A stretch of 64,000 bases of DNA from assembly GCA_012064415.1 (NCBI GenBank), contig SSNU01000026.1:309419-373418 (forward strand), read 5' to 3'. Positions 52,145-62,624 of the stretch are shown one piece after another; position 1 is the first letter of the stretch; every line of letters starts with the position of its first letter. The notes under the pieces are model-generated. The model was not told the origin of the DNA and did not search any database. It was given only the letters and a program-made list of their open reading frames with translations. The stretch is from Gyrodactylus bullatarudis (lineage: Eukaryota; Platyhelminthes; Monogenea; Gyrodactylidea; Gyrodactylidae). The translations under genes and the position numbers were made by a program.

Positions 52145-53179
52145 ATGGATTCTTCTTCAAGAGGTGGTAAATGTGGTACAGGTGGTGTGGCTTCCGAGTC
52201 AGAAGCCAATAGAGACAGACGAGAACGATTGAGACAGCTCGCTCTTGAAACAATTGACCTGGCTAAAGATCCTTATTTTATGAAAAATCATCTGGGAACT
52301 TATGAATGTAAATTATGCCTTACTCTCCACAACAATGAAGGAAGCTACTTGGCACATACTCAAGGGAAAAAGCATCAGTATAATCTTCAGAGGAGAGCTC
52401 ATGAACAAGCTAAGGAAGGTCCAGGTACTATGCAACCAGAAAAGGCAAAAGTTGAGCCCAAAAAGTTTATCAAAATCGGCCGACCTGGTTATAAAGTGAC
52501 AAAACAAAAAGATCCCGAAACCGGTCAACAGTCAATGCTTTTTCAGATTGATTTTCCAGAAATTGCTGACGCAAATGGTATCGTCCCACGACATCGTTTC
52601 ATGTCTGCATATGAACAACGTATTGAACCTCCTGACAGAAGATGGCAATATTTACTCTTTGCTGCTGAGCCATACGAAACTATTGCATTCAAAGTGCCAA
52701 GTAGAGAAATCGACAAGAACCCCACTAAACTCTGGACTTTTTGGAATTCCATTTCAAAGCAATACTTTTTACAGTTTGCCTTCAAGCTAGAAAATCAACT
52801 TTCCTCTCTTGCCATGATGCGTGATCTTGAACTCCAGAGGAGTAGAGCTCAGCAAGCTCAAATGCAACTACATTTGCCCCCACCGCCACCTCCTTCAGAT
52901 GGGAATGGTCAAGAGGAAGACAAAACTCTTCAACTACCCAATTCATCAACTGGACCTGCACCTTTACTTAATCAAGGACCTCCTCCTCCACCTCCTGTAC
53001 TGCTTAACGCCCCACCTCCCCCAGTAAGATTTATGAGTGGCCCTCCACCACCTCCCCAAATCATTCAAGGACCTCCACCACCTGTGATGCCAAATCAAAC
53101 ACTACCAAATCCACCACCTCCTCCTCCTCCTTTCATTCCAACCCAGGGACCACCGCCACCTCCACCTACATTTAACTGA
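52145..53179 (+). CDS. SF3A2: Splicing factor 3A subunit 2 (SF3A2/SAP62/Prp11), single exon
   Basis: Component of the SF3a complex of U2 snRNP, needed for branch-site engagement. Uninterrupted 344-codon frame. Residues 30-80 contain the conserved RERLRQLALETIDLAKDPYF block and the U1-type C2H2 zinc finger (Cys55, Cys58, His71, His77). The next ~130 residues follow the family (RPGYKVTKQKDP, FQIDFPEI, RWQYLLFAAEPYETIAFKVP, LWTFWNSISKQYFLQFAFK). From about 245 the protein is a proline-rich tail of PPPPPP repeats, as in animal SF3A2. No intron, unlike nearly all neighbours. It ends 141 bp from the convergent EF-hand-like gene. Confidence 0.96.
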   Translation: MDSSSRGGKCGTGGVASESEANRDRRERLRQLALETIDLAKDPYFMKNHLGTYECKLCLTLHNNEGSYLAHTQGKKHQYNLQRRAHEQAKEGPGTMQPEKAKVEPKKFIKIGRPGYKVTKQKDPETGQQSMLFQIDFPEIADANGIVPRHRFMSAYEQRIEPPDRRWQYLLFAAEPYETIAFKVPSREIDKNPTKLWTFWNSISKQYFLQFAFKLENQLSSLAMMRDLELQRSRAQQAQMQLHLPPPPPPSDGNGQEEDKTLQLPNSSTGPAPLLNQGPPPPPPVLLNAPPPPVRFMSGPPPPPQIIQGPPPPVMPNQTLPNPPPPPPPFIPTQGPPPPPPTFN

Positions 53180-53316
53180 TTTCTATGCAGGAGCACTTTA
53201 TTTGATCTTATGAAAGGCAAAGTACTGTTAAACACTTGAAATTTTTCCATAATAAATTCGTTTAATCTTTGCACATTCTCTGCTTCAGAAAGTTGTATCG
53301 TTGCAATCAGCTTTAA

Positions 53317-53322
53317 TTTATT
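53317..53322 (-). promoter_or_regulatory. Polyadenylation signal overlapping the EF-hand gene stop
   Basis: Minus-strand AATAAA starts inside the TAA stop codon (53321-53323) of the EF-hand-like gene. Confidence 0.55.
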
Positions 53323-53791
53323 AGATTCTCTTGAGTAAATTGGTAATATCTTTATTCACAGAATCTAAGAGGAGCCCGTAGTCACACATTTTCGTCATGT
53401 TATCATAGCATCGACTAACAAATACTCTAGCCATTTTCACAGATAAAGGATTAGTTGTTCCTTGTCTAGTTAAAAGTTCCATAAACTCTTTTTCCTTAAT
53501 TTTGCCCTCGTTCTCACCATCGATTATTTGAAAGAGGGGATAGATTGTAGCAATTCGATCCCAGGTTGTCTGATAAGAGTATTCAGCAGCAATGTTTCTG
53601 AAATCCTTTTTACTTATCTCTTCCCTGGAAGAGTTAGCCTTGATAAATTCAGCCTTTGATTGAACACAACCCAAAAGTTGTAATCCATGATATGCCTGAT
53701 CCAAATCGATTTCATGTTTACCTTCTGCTACCACCTTGAAGATCTTGTCAATTTTCTTGATTTTCGCCTCGCCTAACTCCTCAAGTTTCAT
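53321..53791 (-). CDS. EF-hand-like (calmodulin-fold) protein, single exon
   Basis: 156 aa, single exon, helical, laid out like a two-lobed EF-hand protein. One loop looks usable: residues 91-102 (DGENEGKIKEKE) have acidic ligands at 1, 3, 5 and 12, Gly at 6 and Ile at 8. Other loop positions (around 22-33, 54-64 and 130-142) have lost the acidic ligands. This suggests a regulatory light-chain, axonemal or other calmodulin-relative role; I cannot name the family. It begins 51 bp after the stop of MRPL32 on the same strand, so the two could share transcription. The start ATG follows in-frame A/T-rich sequence and is the first Met. Confidence 0.65.
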   Translation of the reverse strand: MKLEELGEAKIKKIDKIFKVVAEGKHEIDLDQAYHGLQLLGCVQSKAEFIKANSSREEISKKDFRNIAAEYSYQTTWDRIATIYPLFQIIDGENEGKIKEKEFMELLTRQGTTNPLSVKMARVFVSRCYDNMTKMCDYGLLLDSVNKDITNLLKRI

Positions 53792-53841
53792 TATTTACAC
53801 ATAACAAGATTTGAATGAAAATTTCATAATGAAATATCTAA

Positions 53842-53847
53842 TTTATT
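53842..53847 (-). promoter_or_regulatory. MRPL32 polyadenylation signal containing its stop codon
   Basis: Minus-strand AATAAA includes the TAA stop of MRPL32 (53843-53845), the same arrangement as in RPB9. Confidence 0.6.
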
Positions 53848-54280
53848 CATTTACAACTGCTTTATCACTTTGGATTTTTATTTCACGATCATTTGGAAGA
53901 TCTCCAACTTTGGCCTGGAGCATTTCAGTTTCATTTCGAACTTTTTCATAGCATTTAACTATAAAATTTAAATTAGATATCTTACTACAAAGTGAATCGT
54001 TAGGATGAAAGGTCCCACAGTTGGGACAAGTCACAAGATCTTTCCTAGGTGAATACTGAGATTGAGTATCTGAAAGAATTTGATTAGAAGATGAATTACA
54101 ATCTAGAAAGTATCTCAACCTTCTTACATCAAGACTTCTTCGTTTCTTTGGCGTAGCAAAATAAATAAAGTCCTCTAATTTTGGAAACTGAACTGGATTG
54201 CTTAAAGGCAGAGAATGAGAGACAAATGATAGTTGAGGTCTTAAGAATTTCGCAACAATATTAAGAATGAGACTATTCAT
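53843..54280 (-). CDS. MRPL32: Mitochondrial ribosomal protein bL32m, two exons
   Basis: Zinc-binding protein of the mitochondrial large ribosomal subunit. Exons 53986-54280 and 53843-53958 around a 27-nt intron, giving 136 aa. The N-terminal ~40 residues are a hydrophobic/basic presequence, then FATPKKRRSLDVRRLR (the L32 start after processing), TCPNCGTFHPNDSLC, and after splicing IKCYEKVRNETE. Splicing restores the CxxC...CxxC zinc site (Cys85, 88, 98, 101). The intron is a multiple of three with no stop, so the frame reads straight through if it is retained, but then the second CxxC is broken by nine extra residues. It is directly upstream of the EF-hand gene. Confidence 0.88.
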   Translation of the reverse strand: MNSLILNIVAKFLRPQLSFVSHSLPLSNPVQFPKLEDFIYFATPKKRRSLDVRRLRYFLDCNSSSNQILSDTQSQYSPRKDLVTCPNCGTFHPNDSLCSKISNLNFIVKCYEKVRNETEMLQAKVGDLPNDREIKIQSDKAVVNE

Positions 54281-55384
54281 GATATATATTATTTTCTATG
54301 AAATAAAGTCTCTTTAATACTACTAGATTAATAGGCAAATTGAAAATGCTGATTTTTCAAAAGAATTAATTTTTAAAATATTCTGCTGTTGATTGACAGT
54401 TGTTTTTTTAATCTCAAAAATAAATTTTGAAATTAGTAATTTCAAATTACTGAGTAATTATTACTCACAAATTGTGAGTCACATTGTTAGAGACTAATTT
54501 AGACTGTCACCTAGATTCCAGCAATAATTTAGTTTAAAGTCTAGAAATGTAGTAATTATATGCGGCACAATCATTACTTAGCACAATTAACCTAATAATT
54601 TTAAATGATTTATTTTCGTTTATAGGATTATCACAGATAATTTATCTGATTCAGATCCTGATAAAACTTTGCTAAGCTTTTTAGTAAAAATAATTCAATA
54701 CAAGCTTTTTAATACATTTTAAATATAAAATTCGATTCAATTAAAAAATATTCTAATTTTTATTGAATCTGACTACCTGAAAGTAATAACAAGTATATTT
54801 TTTTTATCATTAAGAAGTTTGACTCAGTTTATCAATGACTGATGGTTATAAATTCAATCAGAAGTTTCATTTCAAATTAGAGACAGGTTAATTATGACTT
54901 AAATAAAGAAATAAATGTGATAATATAATTGCGGAGAGATTTACCGAAAGCACAAATTTTATCCTCAGAGTAAAATTTTTAGTTGAATTGGTCTGATGAG
55001 CGAAGAATTCTCTTCGAAATCATTAAATTAATTGATGACTTTTTTTCTTAATCACTCTTTTTGGTAAACAAATGATGGTGCACTCTGATGATGAGTGCAA
55101 AGCCGATTTTTCGGTAATTTAATAGAAAAACAGTTTAATCAAGTGAGTTGTAAGAAAAATTGACTAATCAAATTTCATTGGTCGAAAGTACCAGATCATT
55201 TCTTATTGGTTGATTTTTCCTCTGAAATATAAACATGTTAAAGCCCACTGTTAAAAAAACTCATCCATCCCACAATAGGGAATATTCATCAACTCGATTC
55301 AAAACTTGGAATTATATTCTATGCCATTTCATTGAGAAACGGAAAATTTCCCCAATTTCGGTGCTTTAATAAAATCTAAAAAAC
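54281..55384. other. Intergenic region before the Frizzled-CRD gene
   Basis: AT-rich, no gene or repeat recognised. A TATAAA-like sequence lies near 55228, about 155 bp before the next ATG, and may belong to its promoter. Confidence 0.5.
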
Positions 55385-55858
55385 ATGAAAAAATTGTTTT
55401 TACATGTCCTTCAAATTTCCCTCTCTGCGTATTTCATCAATGCCCAGACTGGATATCTCAATGATAACAAGATGTTTGTTAAAAATCTAAAATGTCCCAC
55501 CCCAATGGAGAATACAACCATTTGTAACTATGTCAGTAGTGGGCATAGCAGACGACAGGAGAATACACGCCAGAGTGTCCATGAGAAAAATATGTGGCTG
55601 GCAATCTCACGAATTGGGTGTCATGAGGAATTAAATCGTCTCCTCTGTTCAATTTATTCTCCCCTCTGTCTCAAGAGTCATAGGACTGCAAATATTTTAC
55701 CCTGCCAGGAATTTTGCACCAACGTCCACGATGGGTGCATTGAAACGATGAAGAAATTTGGATTTCTCTGGCCTTCAACAATGGACTGTAGTCGTTTTCC
55801 CCTACAAAATGAATCAATGTGCATACCCCTAGAGTCAGATCAAGGTAAGTTTATTTGA
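55385..55858 (+). CDS. Frizzled-type cysteine-rich domain protein, first exon
   Basis: Secreted or membrane protein with a Wnt-binding-type CRD. A signal peptide covers about residues 1-20. Then come exactly ten cysteines (37, 47, 79, 88, 95, 107, 111, 118, 135, 146) in Frizzled-CRD order, with the hallmark blocks LLCSIYSPLC, ILPCQEFC and MDCSRFP. The frame would stop at 55858, but GTAAGT follows codon 153 plus one base (after GATCAAG), a strong donor, so the protein probably continues. I found no seven-pass (Frizzled/Smoothened) or netrin-like (sFRP) exon downstream in the window. Candidates are a Frizzled, an sFRP or another CRD protein; alternatively it ends as a CRD-only protein of 157 aa. 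Confidence 0.85.
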   Translation: MKKLFLHVLQISLSAYFINAQTGYLNDNKMFVKNLKCPTPMENTTICNYVSSGHSRRQENTRQSVHEKNMWLAISRIGCHEELNRLLCSIYSPLCLKSHRTANILPCQEFCTNVHDGCIETMKKFGFLWPSTMDCSRFPLQNESMCIPLESDQGKFI

Positions 55859-58343
55859 TCGAAAAATCTTCAGTTTAAACCTAGAGAACCTCCATAGGCT
55901 GTTGAAAATTCCAAAACTTAATTAAACAAAATTAAGAATCTGAATATAGAATATAAAAGGAAATATCTTGTTATAAGGTCATTGAACAGAAACTCTCAGT
56001 GACATTTCAACAGGTTGAACTTTGATTAATGCATCATTAGTGTTTTCTCAGTGTACAGAATAATTTATCTGCCTAATTCTGACATGGCAAAAAAAGAAAT
56101 ACGATAACATTGATTTCTTCAATTCCCTAGATGGTTTTTACTAGAATTCCCAGCCCATTTGTATGAGTTGATGTTTAGAACGTACTTCTGAAAATTTTTC
56201 TGATTAACTTCCTCAAGAAGAAGTAGAAGATTCATTATAAATTTATGTTTCTCACATGGTTCTCTGTTGAGGATCGTAATTTTAAAAACCGCAAAAAAAA
56301 TTTCAATGGATTTTTTTACTCTAATTACTAACATTCACACATATTTGAGACTTTTCGAATAAAATAAAATGTCAAATTCACCGTCTATACAATGTGATAT
56401 GTGTAGATTAAAATAATAATGAAAGATCTTAATTTAATGAAATTAATCCACCTGGCAATATAAACACCTTCTTGTCATGATCTGCAATTTTTCTTTTGAT
56501 TCGTGATTGTATTAGGGTCTTCAAGACAGACTGAAAGCGGCTTGGGCATGAGTATGTGAGGCTGTTATCGGATAAATTATTCTTCAACACGATTCAAGGA
56601 AGGATTTGAAGTTTCTACCATTCCTTCCACTAATTCGTCCTCAAGATTATTGAGTAATATAAAGAATGAGTCGCCTTTATCACTAGTGGGAGAGCTTTCT
56701 TTATCAGGACTAGATTCAAACACTCCAAGATACAAATTTTTATTTGGAATTTGTTTAATTTTACAATAACTGACTTTCTATAATTTTCACAATTAAAACT
56801 ATCAGATAATTTGGTAGTGTCAGTTATTTTCCAATCTACAATGGTAATTATGATAAATAGAATTTTCAAATAAAAAACGTTTTTTATGTATTTTCTTAAT
56901 GATTTAAACTTGAATTCACATTATTATTTCCGAAAATGTTGCAAATTGAATTTTTCTGTGACGAAACGATTTTCATTTGAAAATTTTCGTCCAAGTCTAT
57001 ACCAAATACTGTAATCTTAGCTAATGTCAGTGTGTCGATAAAAGAAATCCATCCTCTACATTGTATTTATCAGAGGCAAATTTGAATTTATTATTAGGAT
57101 TATTACACTATATACATTATTATTGCATTATCTATTCTACTGAGAGGGAAAGTTGGAATGTTTTTCTATCATTCCCTCTCTAAATGCCAATTGCCTTCCT
57201 TTCTTGTAGTAAGTTAGTTTTTTCCTCTGTGTACATCCAAAACGGAATATAAAATGTGTACACTTGGTATTATTCCAAATACAGCTACATTTATACTACT
57301 ATAGAGGAATAACAAAGTTGAGGAAAATAATCTCTTTTTACCTCCTTAAAAAACAAGAAAAAATAAAAGTATACGCTCGCATTGCATACATATATATATA
57401 AAAGCAACATGTTTATCTTTCATTGAAATCATCTTCCTCTCTCTATAATGGAACAATAATGCATAATGTATTTATGAAAAAATTTCCAATTGAATTTCAT
57501 GCAGAGAAGGGAGAGTAATCAGAAGCATTTCGTCTGAATGTGTGTTTTCGTGAAGATTCTTAGTCATCAATAGTAGTTTTAATGAATTTCATACAATTTT
57601 GAATGAATATTAAAAAAATAAAATACAATGTACTACAATGACGAGTATCTCATTATTACCTATACGAGATAGGGAATGTAATGTAAGACAGTCATCTGCT
57701 GAAATCAATCATGTTGCTACAGTTTATATTAAAAATAAAAACAGAGAATCCGAATGGACTCCATATGGATTTGGTTTTCATGGACTAGGTTATGTCACCA
57801 CATGTTCCACCACTACCTTCTTCCTCAGGATTAAATTCCCAGTTTATTTATTTCCTACATTTTTAGGGTGGGAATTCATTATTATTATTACATAAACATG
57901 CTGAATTACATTTTTATTTAAGAAAAATACACAATGCATTCTAAATTATAATGTAATACATGAGATGATAGACACACATGAGGTAAAAGGAGGGAAATTT
58001 ATGATTATCTTGAAATTATAATGTAACAGAATAAAAGAGAAATTACAAAGAGAAAACAAAAAGAAGTTTATTACAAATTGATGACAGTGTCCATCAAGCT
58101 CTACATTTAGTGGAGAGAATACATAATTAAAAATCCCTAGAGTACAACATCTCTCTGGCCTGGGGAGGATTTTAGAAATTGAATTCTTGTCATATCAAAA
58201 TAGACTGAAAAGAATACATTGTTTTGATCCAAAAATGAAATCTAAAATCTTCAATGAATAATAGTAAGAGTAGATTTATAATACCGATAGGTCTGGAAGA
58301 GACTTTGGAAAAAGGTTGTTTTTATATTCCAATTAAATCTACA
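55859..58343. other. Non-coding stretch after the CRD exon
   Basis: No supported exon. The frame 57638-57895 (85 aa, plus) has no recognisable domain and no matching acceptor. AT-rich and possibly intronic to the CRD gene. Confidence 0.5.
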
Positions 58344-59090
58344 GCTATTCTCGAAGAATTTGGGAATTCATGATTTTTGCAAAAATCTCATTTTTTCATC
58401 AAGGTATCGAAAATTTTGAAAGATTTTTTGGTAACTGATTTAAAATCTACACTTTTACTGAATTGTAAAAGAAAATTTGGAAAAAAGTTTTTTTTGGAAA
58501 ATTTTAGAGAAATCTTAAAATTCGAGATGGCGCGATTTTTTAATTTTTATAAACTTTGAGTTGAAAATTTTTGTTGATTTCAAGGTCTGAGAGGAATCAA
58601 ACGTTATTTTTCATGATCATCATTAGACAAAGAAAATATTTACTCTTATCCATTTTTTTGAAAAAACACACTATTTACGTGCGAAAGTCCACTTCCTATT
58701 TTTCGATCATTTTTACTGCTTGGAAAATGTTAAATAGGGTGATCTAAGATCATTTCAAAATGACGGGTTTTTACTAAAAAATGGATAAGAGTAAATATTT
58801 TCTTTGTCTAATGATGATCATGAAAAATAACGTTTGATTCCTCTCAGACCTTGAAATCAACAAAAATTTTCAACTCAAAGTTTATAAAAATTAAAAAATC
58901 GCGCCATCTCGAATTTTAAAATTTCTCTAAAATTTTCCAAAAAAAACTTTTTTCCAAATTTTCTTTTACAATTCAGTAAAAGTGTAGATTTTGAATCAGT
59001 TACCAAAAAATCTTTCAAAATTTTCGATACCTTGATGAAAAAATGAGATTTTTGCAAAAATCATGAATTCCCAAATTCATCGAGAATAGC
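58344..59090. mobile_element. 747-bp foldback element with near-identical arms
   Basis: Arms 58344-58658 and 58776-59090 (315 bp each) are reverse complements with very few differences; the encoded 60-aa frames on opposite strands differ by a single residue. The spacer is 117 bp. Outer ends read GCTATTCTCG and its complement; internal segments (TTTTTTCATCAAG, GGGAATTCATGATTTTTGC) link it to arms at 6395, 12240-12330 and 29340. No transposase. Near-identity suggests recent origin or gene conversion between arms. Confidence 0.88.
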
Positions 59091-59189
59091 ATTACGTTTA
59101 CTAAAATTTATTGAAAAATGAATAAAGTTACATTATGGGTTCGATTGGGTCGGGATTTTGACAAAAATATTGTCGTTTAAGTCTCGTTT

Positions 59190-59440
59190 GGTGACATGAA
59201 ACATAATCTCGGTGGATACGAAATTAGGAATCTATGATTTTTATAAAAATACGATTTTTTCTTGTCTAATTCTGATCCTGAAAAAAAATTTTAAAAGAAG
59301 TTCTTTTGGCCATTCTGCCATTTACAAATCAATAAAAATTTCCAGTTCAAAGTTTGAAAAAATGCGATTTATTTTCTTCAAATGCTAAATTTTTTTAACA
59401 GATTCGAATTCTTGATGAAAATAAGTCTTTAAATTGTCAT
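59190..59440. repeat. Degenerate foldback-family fragment
   Basis: Shares GAATC-ATGATTTTT-like, TTGTCTAATTCTGATC and TTCTTGATGAAAA segments with the neighbouring element at 58344-59090. Confidence 0.45.
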
Positions 59441-59751
59441 ATAAATCTGGTTTGGTGACATGAAACATACAAGAGGAGTTCCATCACTGGTAATTACTAG
59501 AGCTGCCAAGATCGGCCAGAAATTAAAAATTTCCATTTGAAAAATATCAGACCTACTAAAGTATGAACAGCAAATGGATGTAAAATCTGTTTGAGAGAAC
59601 AATTAGATTTCTCCATGAATCAGGACCCGTGATTTTCGTTGTTCTTGTTGATTTCGTACGATAAGCCAACTTGATTTCAATTCCAAATAGGGGGGGGGGG
59701 CAATTCTGTATGGCTAGAATAACTTCACTTTGAGAAATTTTTAGTAATTAT

Positions 59752-59870
59752 TCAAAAAAGTACTATTTGGTCTACTTTTACCCTAGACAAGGGACTGGCT
59801 GATTTTTGATAATCTGAAGAAAAAATCTTCTCATCTAATCCCATATTAAAGGTAGTTAGTACTAAATTTT
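59752..59870 (-). repeat. Fragment of the hAT MITE family
   Basis: About 120 bp match the right half of the MITE at 27503-27872 in inverted orientation (AAAAAAGTACTA, TTTACYCTAGACA, GGACTGGCTGA, AATCTGAAGAAAAAATCT). Ends not intact. Confidence 0.65.
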
Positions 59871-60723
59871 TGGTAATTTTTAGTGCTATTTTTCTAATTT
59901 CTTTCAACGTGTGGCAAAAGACTCAACTTTTAAAATGTTGCAATCAATGTTGCGTTCAAAATTTGTCATTTTCAAACGAGATTTTGTATACACTAGGTTT
60001 GTTATTTGTTTGTCTTGGAGGTGAAAAAAACCCCCTACTTAGAACTTGCAAGTGTTTTATGTAACATTAGAGCCGATTTAACAAAATCATTAAACTTTTT
60101 GCAATATCTTTACATTAATAGACACAGAATTCCAAAATTCAGTAATTAATTACAGAAATGAATATATCTTACCATTCAAAATTTATTATTCCCTTTCTAA
60201 CCATTTAGATAGATGAACTAGGTATTTCCTACATGGCAGAATGTTTGCCAGGTTTTCTCGTGTGCATGTTCTTCAGAGGGAATTTTTGATTGAATCTTTT
60301 TTCCTGGAAAAATATGTAATCGATCTGAATTTTTTTGTCAGAAACTCCTTTTATTTGCTTCATAATTTTTTCAGCTGTAAATTAGTTTACAATGGACTAC
60401 ATTTGAACTGTTTATGACTCTTGTAAAAATAACATGTCCAAAAGCCTACATAAAAATTAAGCAAAAGATGTAGTTTTACAAATTTTTCCAATGTCAAAAC
60501 TAACAATAACTCATTCATTGGAACTTTAGTGCATTTCTCAGATTGTAATTTGAAAATATGAGGTATGAATATAATGGTTACATCTGGGAAAAATATTAGG
60601 TGATCTTGTTTTGTCCTATGCCATGATCTGATCTATTTCTTTTTTTTGGGGTTGATACAAGTGTTGGTCTTGGTAATACCAGGGGTTTCACGAATTTCTT
60701 TTGGATATGTCACCGTAAATTTG

Positions 60724-61016
60724 CTATTTGATAGAATTTGGACATTGTTTTAAGGACAGATCGACTTTTGGATCAGTTTCAAAAACAGCCTTGTAGGGAC
60801 TTGTTTTAATTGTTGAATGGTAAGAAACATTTGCCATGTATTCCAAAAATGGTAGTCCCGAAGCCCATGATGTTGTATTGTTATCTTCGGTCCATTTCCT
60901 GAGCATCTTCTTGATTTCACCATTAGCTCTTTCGATTGAGCCTTGACTTTGGGAATGACGAGGTTTTCCGTGACATAATTTCATTTCTGGCCAATATTTG
61001 GTGAGACTTAAAATAA
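60724..61016 (-). pseudogene. Integrase-domain fragment (Ginger/KRBA2-like or retroelement)
   Basis: About 95 residues match the end of a DDE integrase core: KYWPEMKLCHGKPRHSQSQG followed by SIERANGEIKKML, a W...W block, then HSTIKTSPYKAVFETDP. The glutamate of SIERAN is the expected catalytic Glu. The zinc-binding N-terminus and first two Asp residues are absent, and the frame stops at 60724. The wording is closest to Ginger/KRBA2-type integrases rather than a specific retrovirus. A truncated relic. Confidence 0.78.
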
Positions 61017-61032
61017 GGGAGTTGACCTCCTA

Positions 61033-61204
61033 AGCTTATTCACTTTTTAACATGCTCTCAAAGTGTCCTAAAGTCTCAAGTGTCGAAATTAATATTTTTT
61101 ATTAAGTAGCCAATAGTTCCTATTTATGGTGAAATTGTTTATCTTCTTCTATAGAAGTTTCAAGTTTAAACCCCCATGAGATTATCCACTTTTTAACATG
61201 CTCT
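61033..61204. repeat. Short direct repeat pair
   Basis: CACTTTTTAACATGCTCT plus flanking bases occur at about 61033-61065 and again at about 61169-61204, each followed by AGAGTGTC/AAAGTGTC. Non-coding. Confidence 0.55.
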
Positions 61205-61861
61205 AAGAGTGTCAACAAAGTGTCTTATTTTATGATAAAACTATTGAGGGCTTAAATTTAAAAATAAGTAAGTAAGCATACTTACCGTAAGTACTTACTT
61301 CTCTGGCCCTTTGCTAATCAGAATGAAAAAATTTCATTTTAGATTGAAAAAATTTTAAATCAGAATTCTTAACTTGCAACTAGCTCTGAAAAAAGTATGG
61401 TTCTATAAAAAAATTTTGATTTTGAAATTAAAAAGTTCTTGTTTCTCAAAGGCCACCCCTTTTTCTAATCAAGGAGTCTTTATCGAATCGGAAATAACAA
61501 ATATAATAGAAACTTTAATTGCCTGTAAATTAATTTATTATCCTCCCTTTACAATTGTATTATTATGTAATTATCAATAAAAAGTAATTTCTAAACAAGT
61601 GAAGAAGAGGAATTGTATTTTACGATTTTGACCTCAACTCTTCAAATTTAATTTCAATCCAAAATATACAATGATCGATGATCATAACCCATGGAAACTT
61701 TAATGATTTCCAAATGTATTTAAACTATTATCTCTAGAAACAAAGTTTATATTGCTGAGTTATTGGTTTCTTTCAACTCTACTTACGAGTAGGTAGGTAG
61801 AAACCAATGAAAACTATTAGCAAAGTCAGAAACCAATTGCTATATTTTCCATCTTTTCAGC

Positions 61862-61868
61862 TATAAAA
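61862..61868 (+). promoter_or_regulatory. TATA box candidate
   Basis: TATAAAA about 159 bp before the ATG at 62021. A 5' UTR exon could follow, with a GTAAGT donor at 61936 and acceptor near 61980. A second TATAAAAG lies at about 61984-61991. Confidence 0.45.
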
Positions 61869-62020
61869 TGTTCCCCCTGTGAAAGCAATCTGAATCAGAG
61901 AAGTTTACAAGCAACTTTTTGCAAATCCAACGTTGGTAAGTCAAAAAACTCTGATTAATAAATTCTCACCTCTTAAGACATTCTATAAAAGTATTGCCAA
62001 CACCTAAATTTTAAACAAAC

Positions 62021-62329
62021 ATGAAAAATAAACTGCAGGAAATTGGATTATTTATACGGTATTTATTATCTTTAGTGCTAATCGGCCAGTTATTACAATA
62101 CAGAAACTTTGAGTTAAAGGATAAAATCCATAATATCCGAGTCAGTCTTGGGCCAAGAACTAAGCCGTTGCGTCTGATTAAAAGAGACGGTAATTATACA
62201 AGTGTTACAGCTCAGAATGTGAATTTTATGTACGATGGTGGAGATTATCGGCGCTTTAGACGTCATCCATTTAGAATAAGACAAATGAATCAGGCAAATC
62301 ATAGAAGAGTCCGTCGATCGATAAAGTGA
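62021..62329 (+). CDS. Putative small secreted or type II membrane protein
   Basis: Not assigned to a family. 102 codons before a stop; a GTGAGT donor two bases before that stop (at 62326) suggests further exons. The N-terminus has a hydrophobic stretch at about 9-27 (signal peptide or anchor; one Arg inside). The rest is very basic, with an N-glycosylation site NYT near 58 and several dibasic/furin-like sites toward the end (RRFRRHP, RRVRRS). That pattern would fit a processed precursor, but no peptide repeat or amidation signal is seen. TATA boxes, a possible 5' UTR intron and an A-rich context before the ATG support a real gene. It lies between the inverted repeats 61299-61396 and 62801-62878. 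Confidence 0.45.
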   Translation: MKNKLQEIGLFIRYLLSLVLIGQLLQYRNFELKDKIHNIRVSLGPRTKPLRLIKRDGNYTSVTAQNVNFMYDGGDYRRFRRHPFRIRQMNQANHRRVRRSIK

Positions 62330-62408
62330 GTTGATTTATTAGAATTTCTTGAAAAATCATCATTTATTAATTTTATTATTTCGGTAACCATTGGATAAGT
62401 TCTGAAGT

Positions 62409-62547
62409 CTTTTACTAACTCTAATTCGATACGGAAAACTCACACATCTTGAATCAGCGTATATCAACAAACGCTTTTTGTTGGAACTCTTCAGCATATC
62501 GTAGCAAGATATGTGACTTCTCCCCATCGAATTAGAATTAATAAAAG
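62409..62547. repeat. 139-bp MITE-like inverted repeat
   Basis: Imperfect 42-bp inverted arms at 62409-62450 and 62506-62547 (CTTTTACTAACTCTAATTCG against the complement of GAATTAGAATTAATAAAAG), separated by 55 bp. It lies in the flank or first intron of the gene at 62021. Confidence 0.65.
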
Positions 62548-62624
62548 CCTAGAACACTTTTTAGTAATTACAAAGTTAACCCTAAAAGGGTTATTTCTAT
62601 CACATATCATTTTAGCAATCGAAA

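Noticed and set aside
52302..52785. Long frames on both strands inside SF3A2
   Set aside because: Shadows of the conserved SF3A2 coding sequence.
57638..57895. 85-codon frame as a possible second exon of the CRD gene
   Set aside because: No acceptor in the correct phase and no similarity to Frizzled, sFRP or Smoothened.
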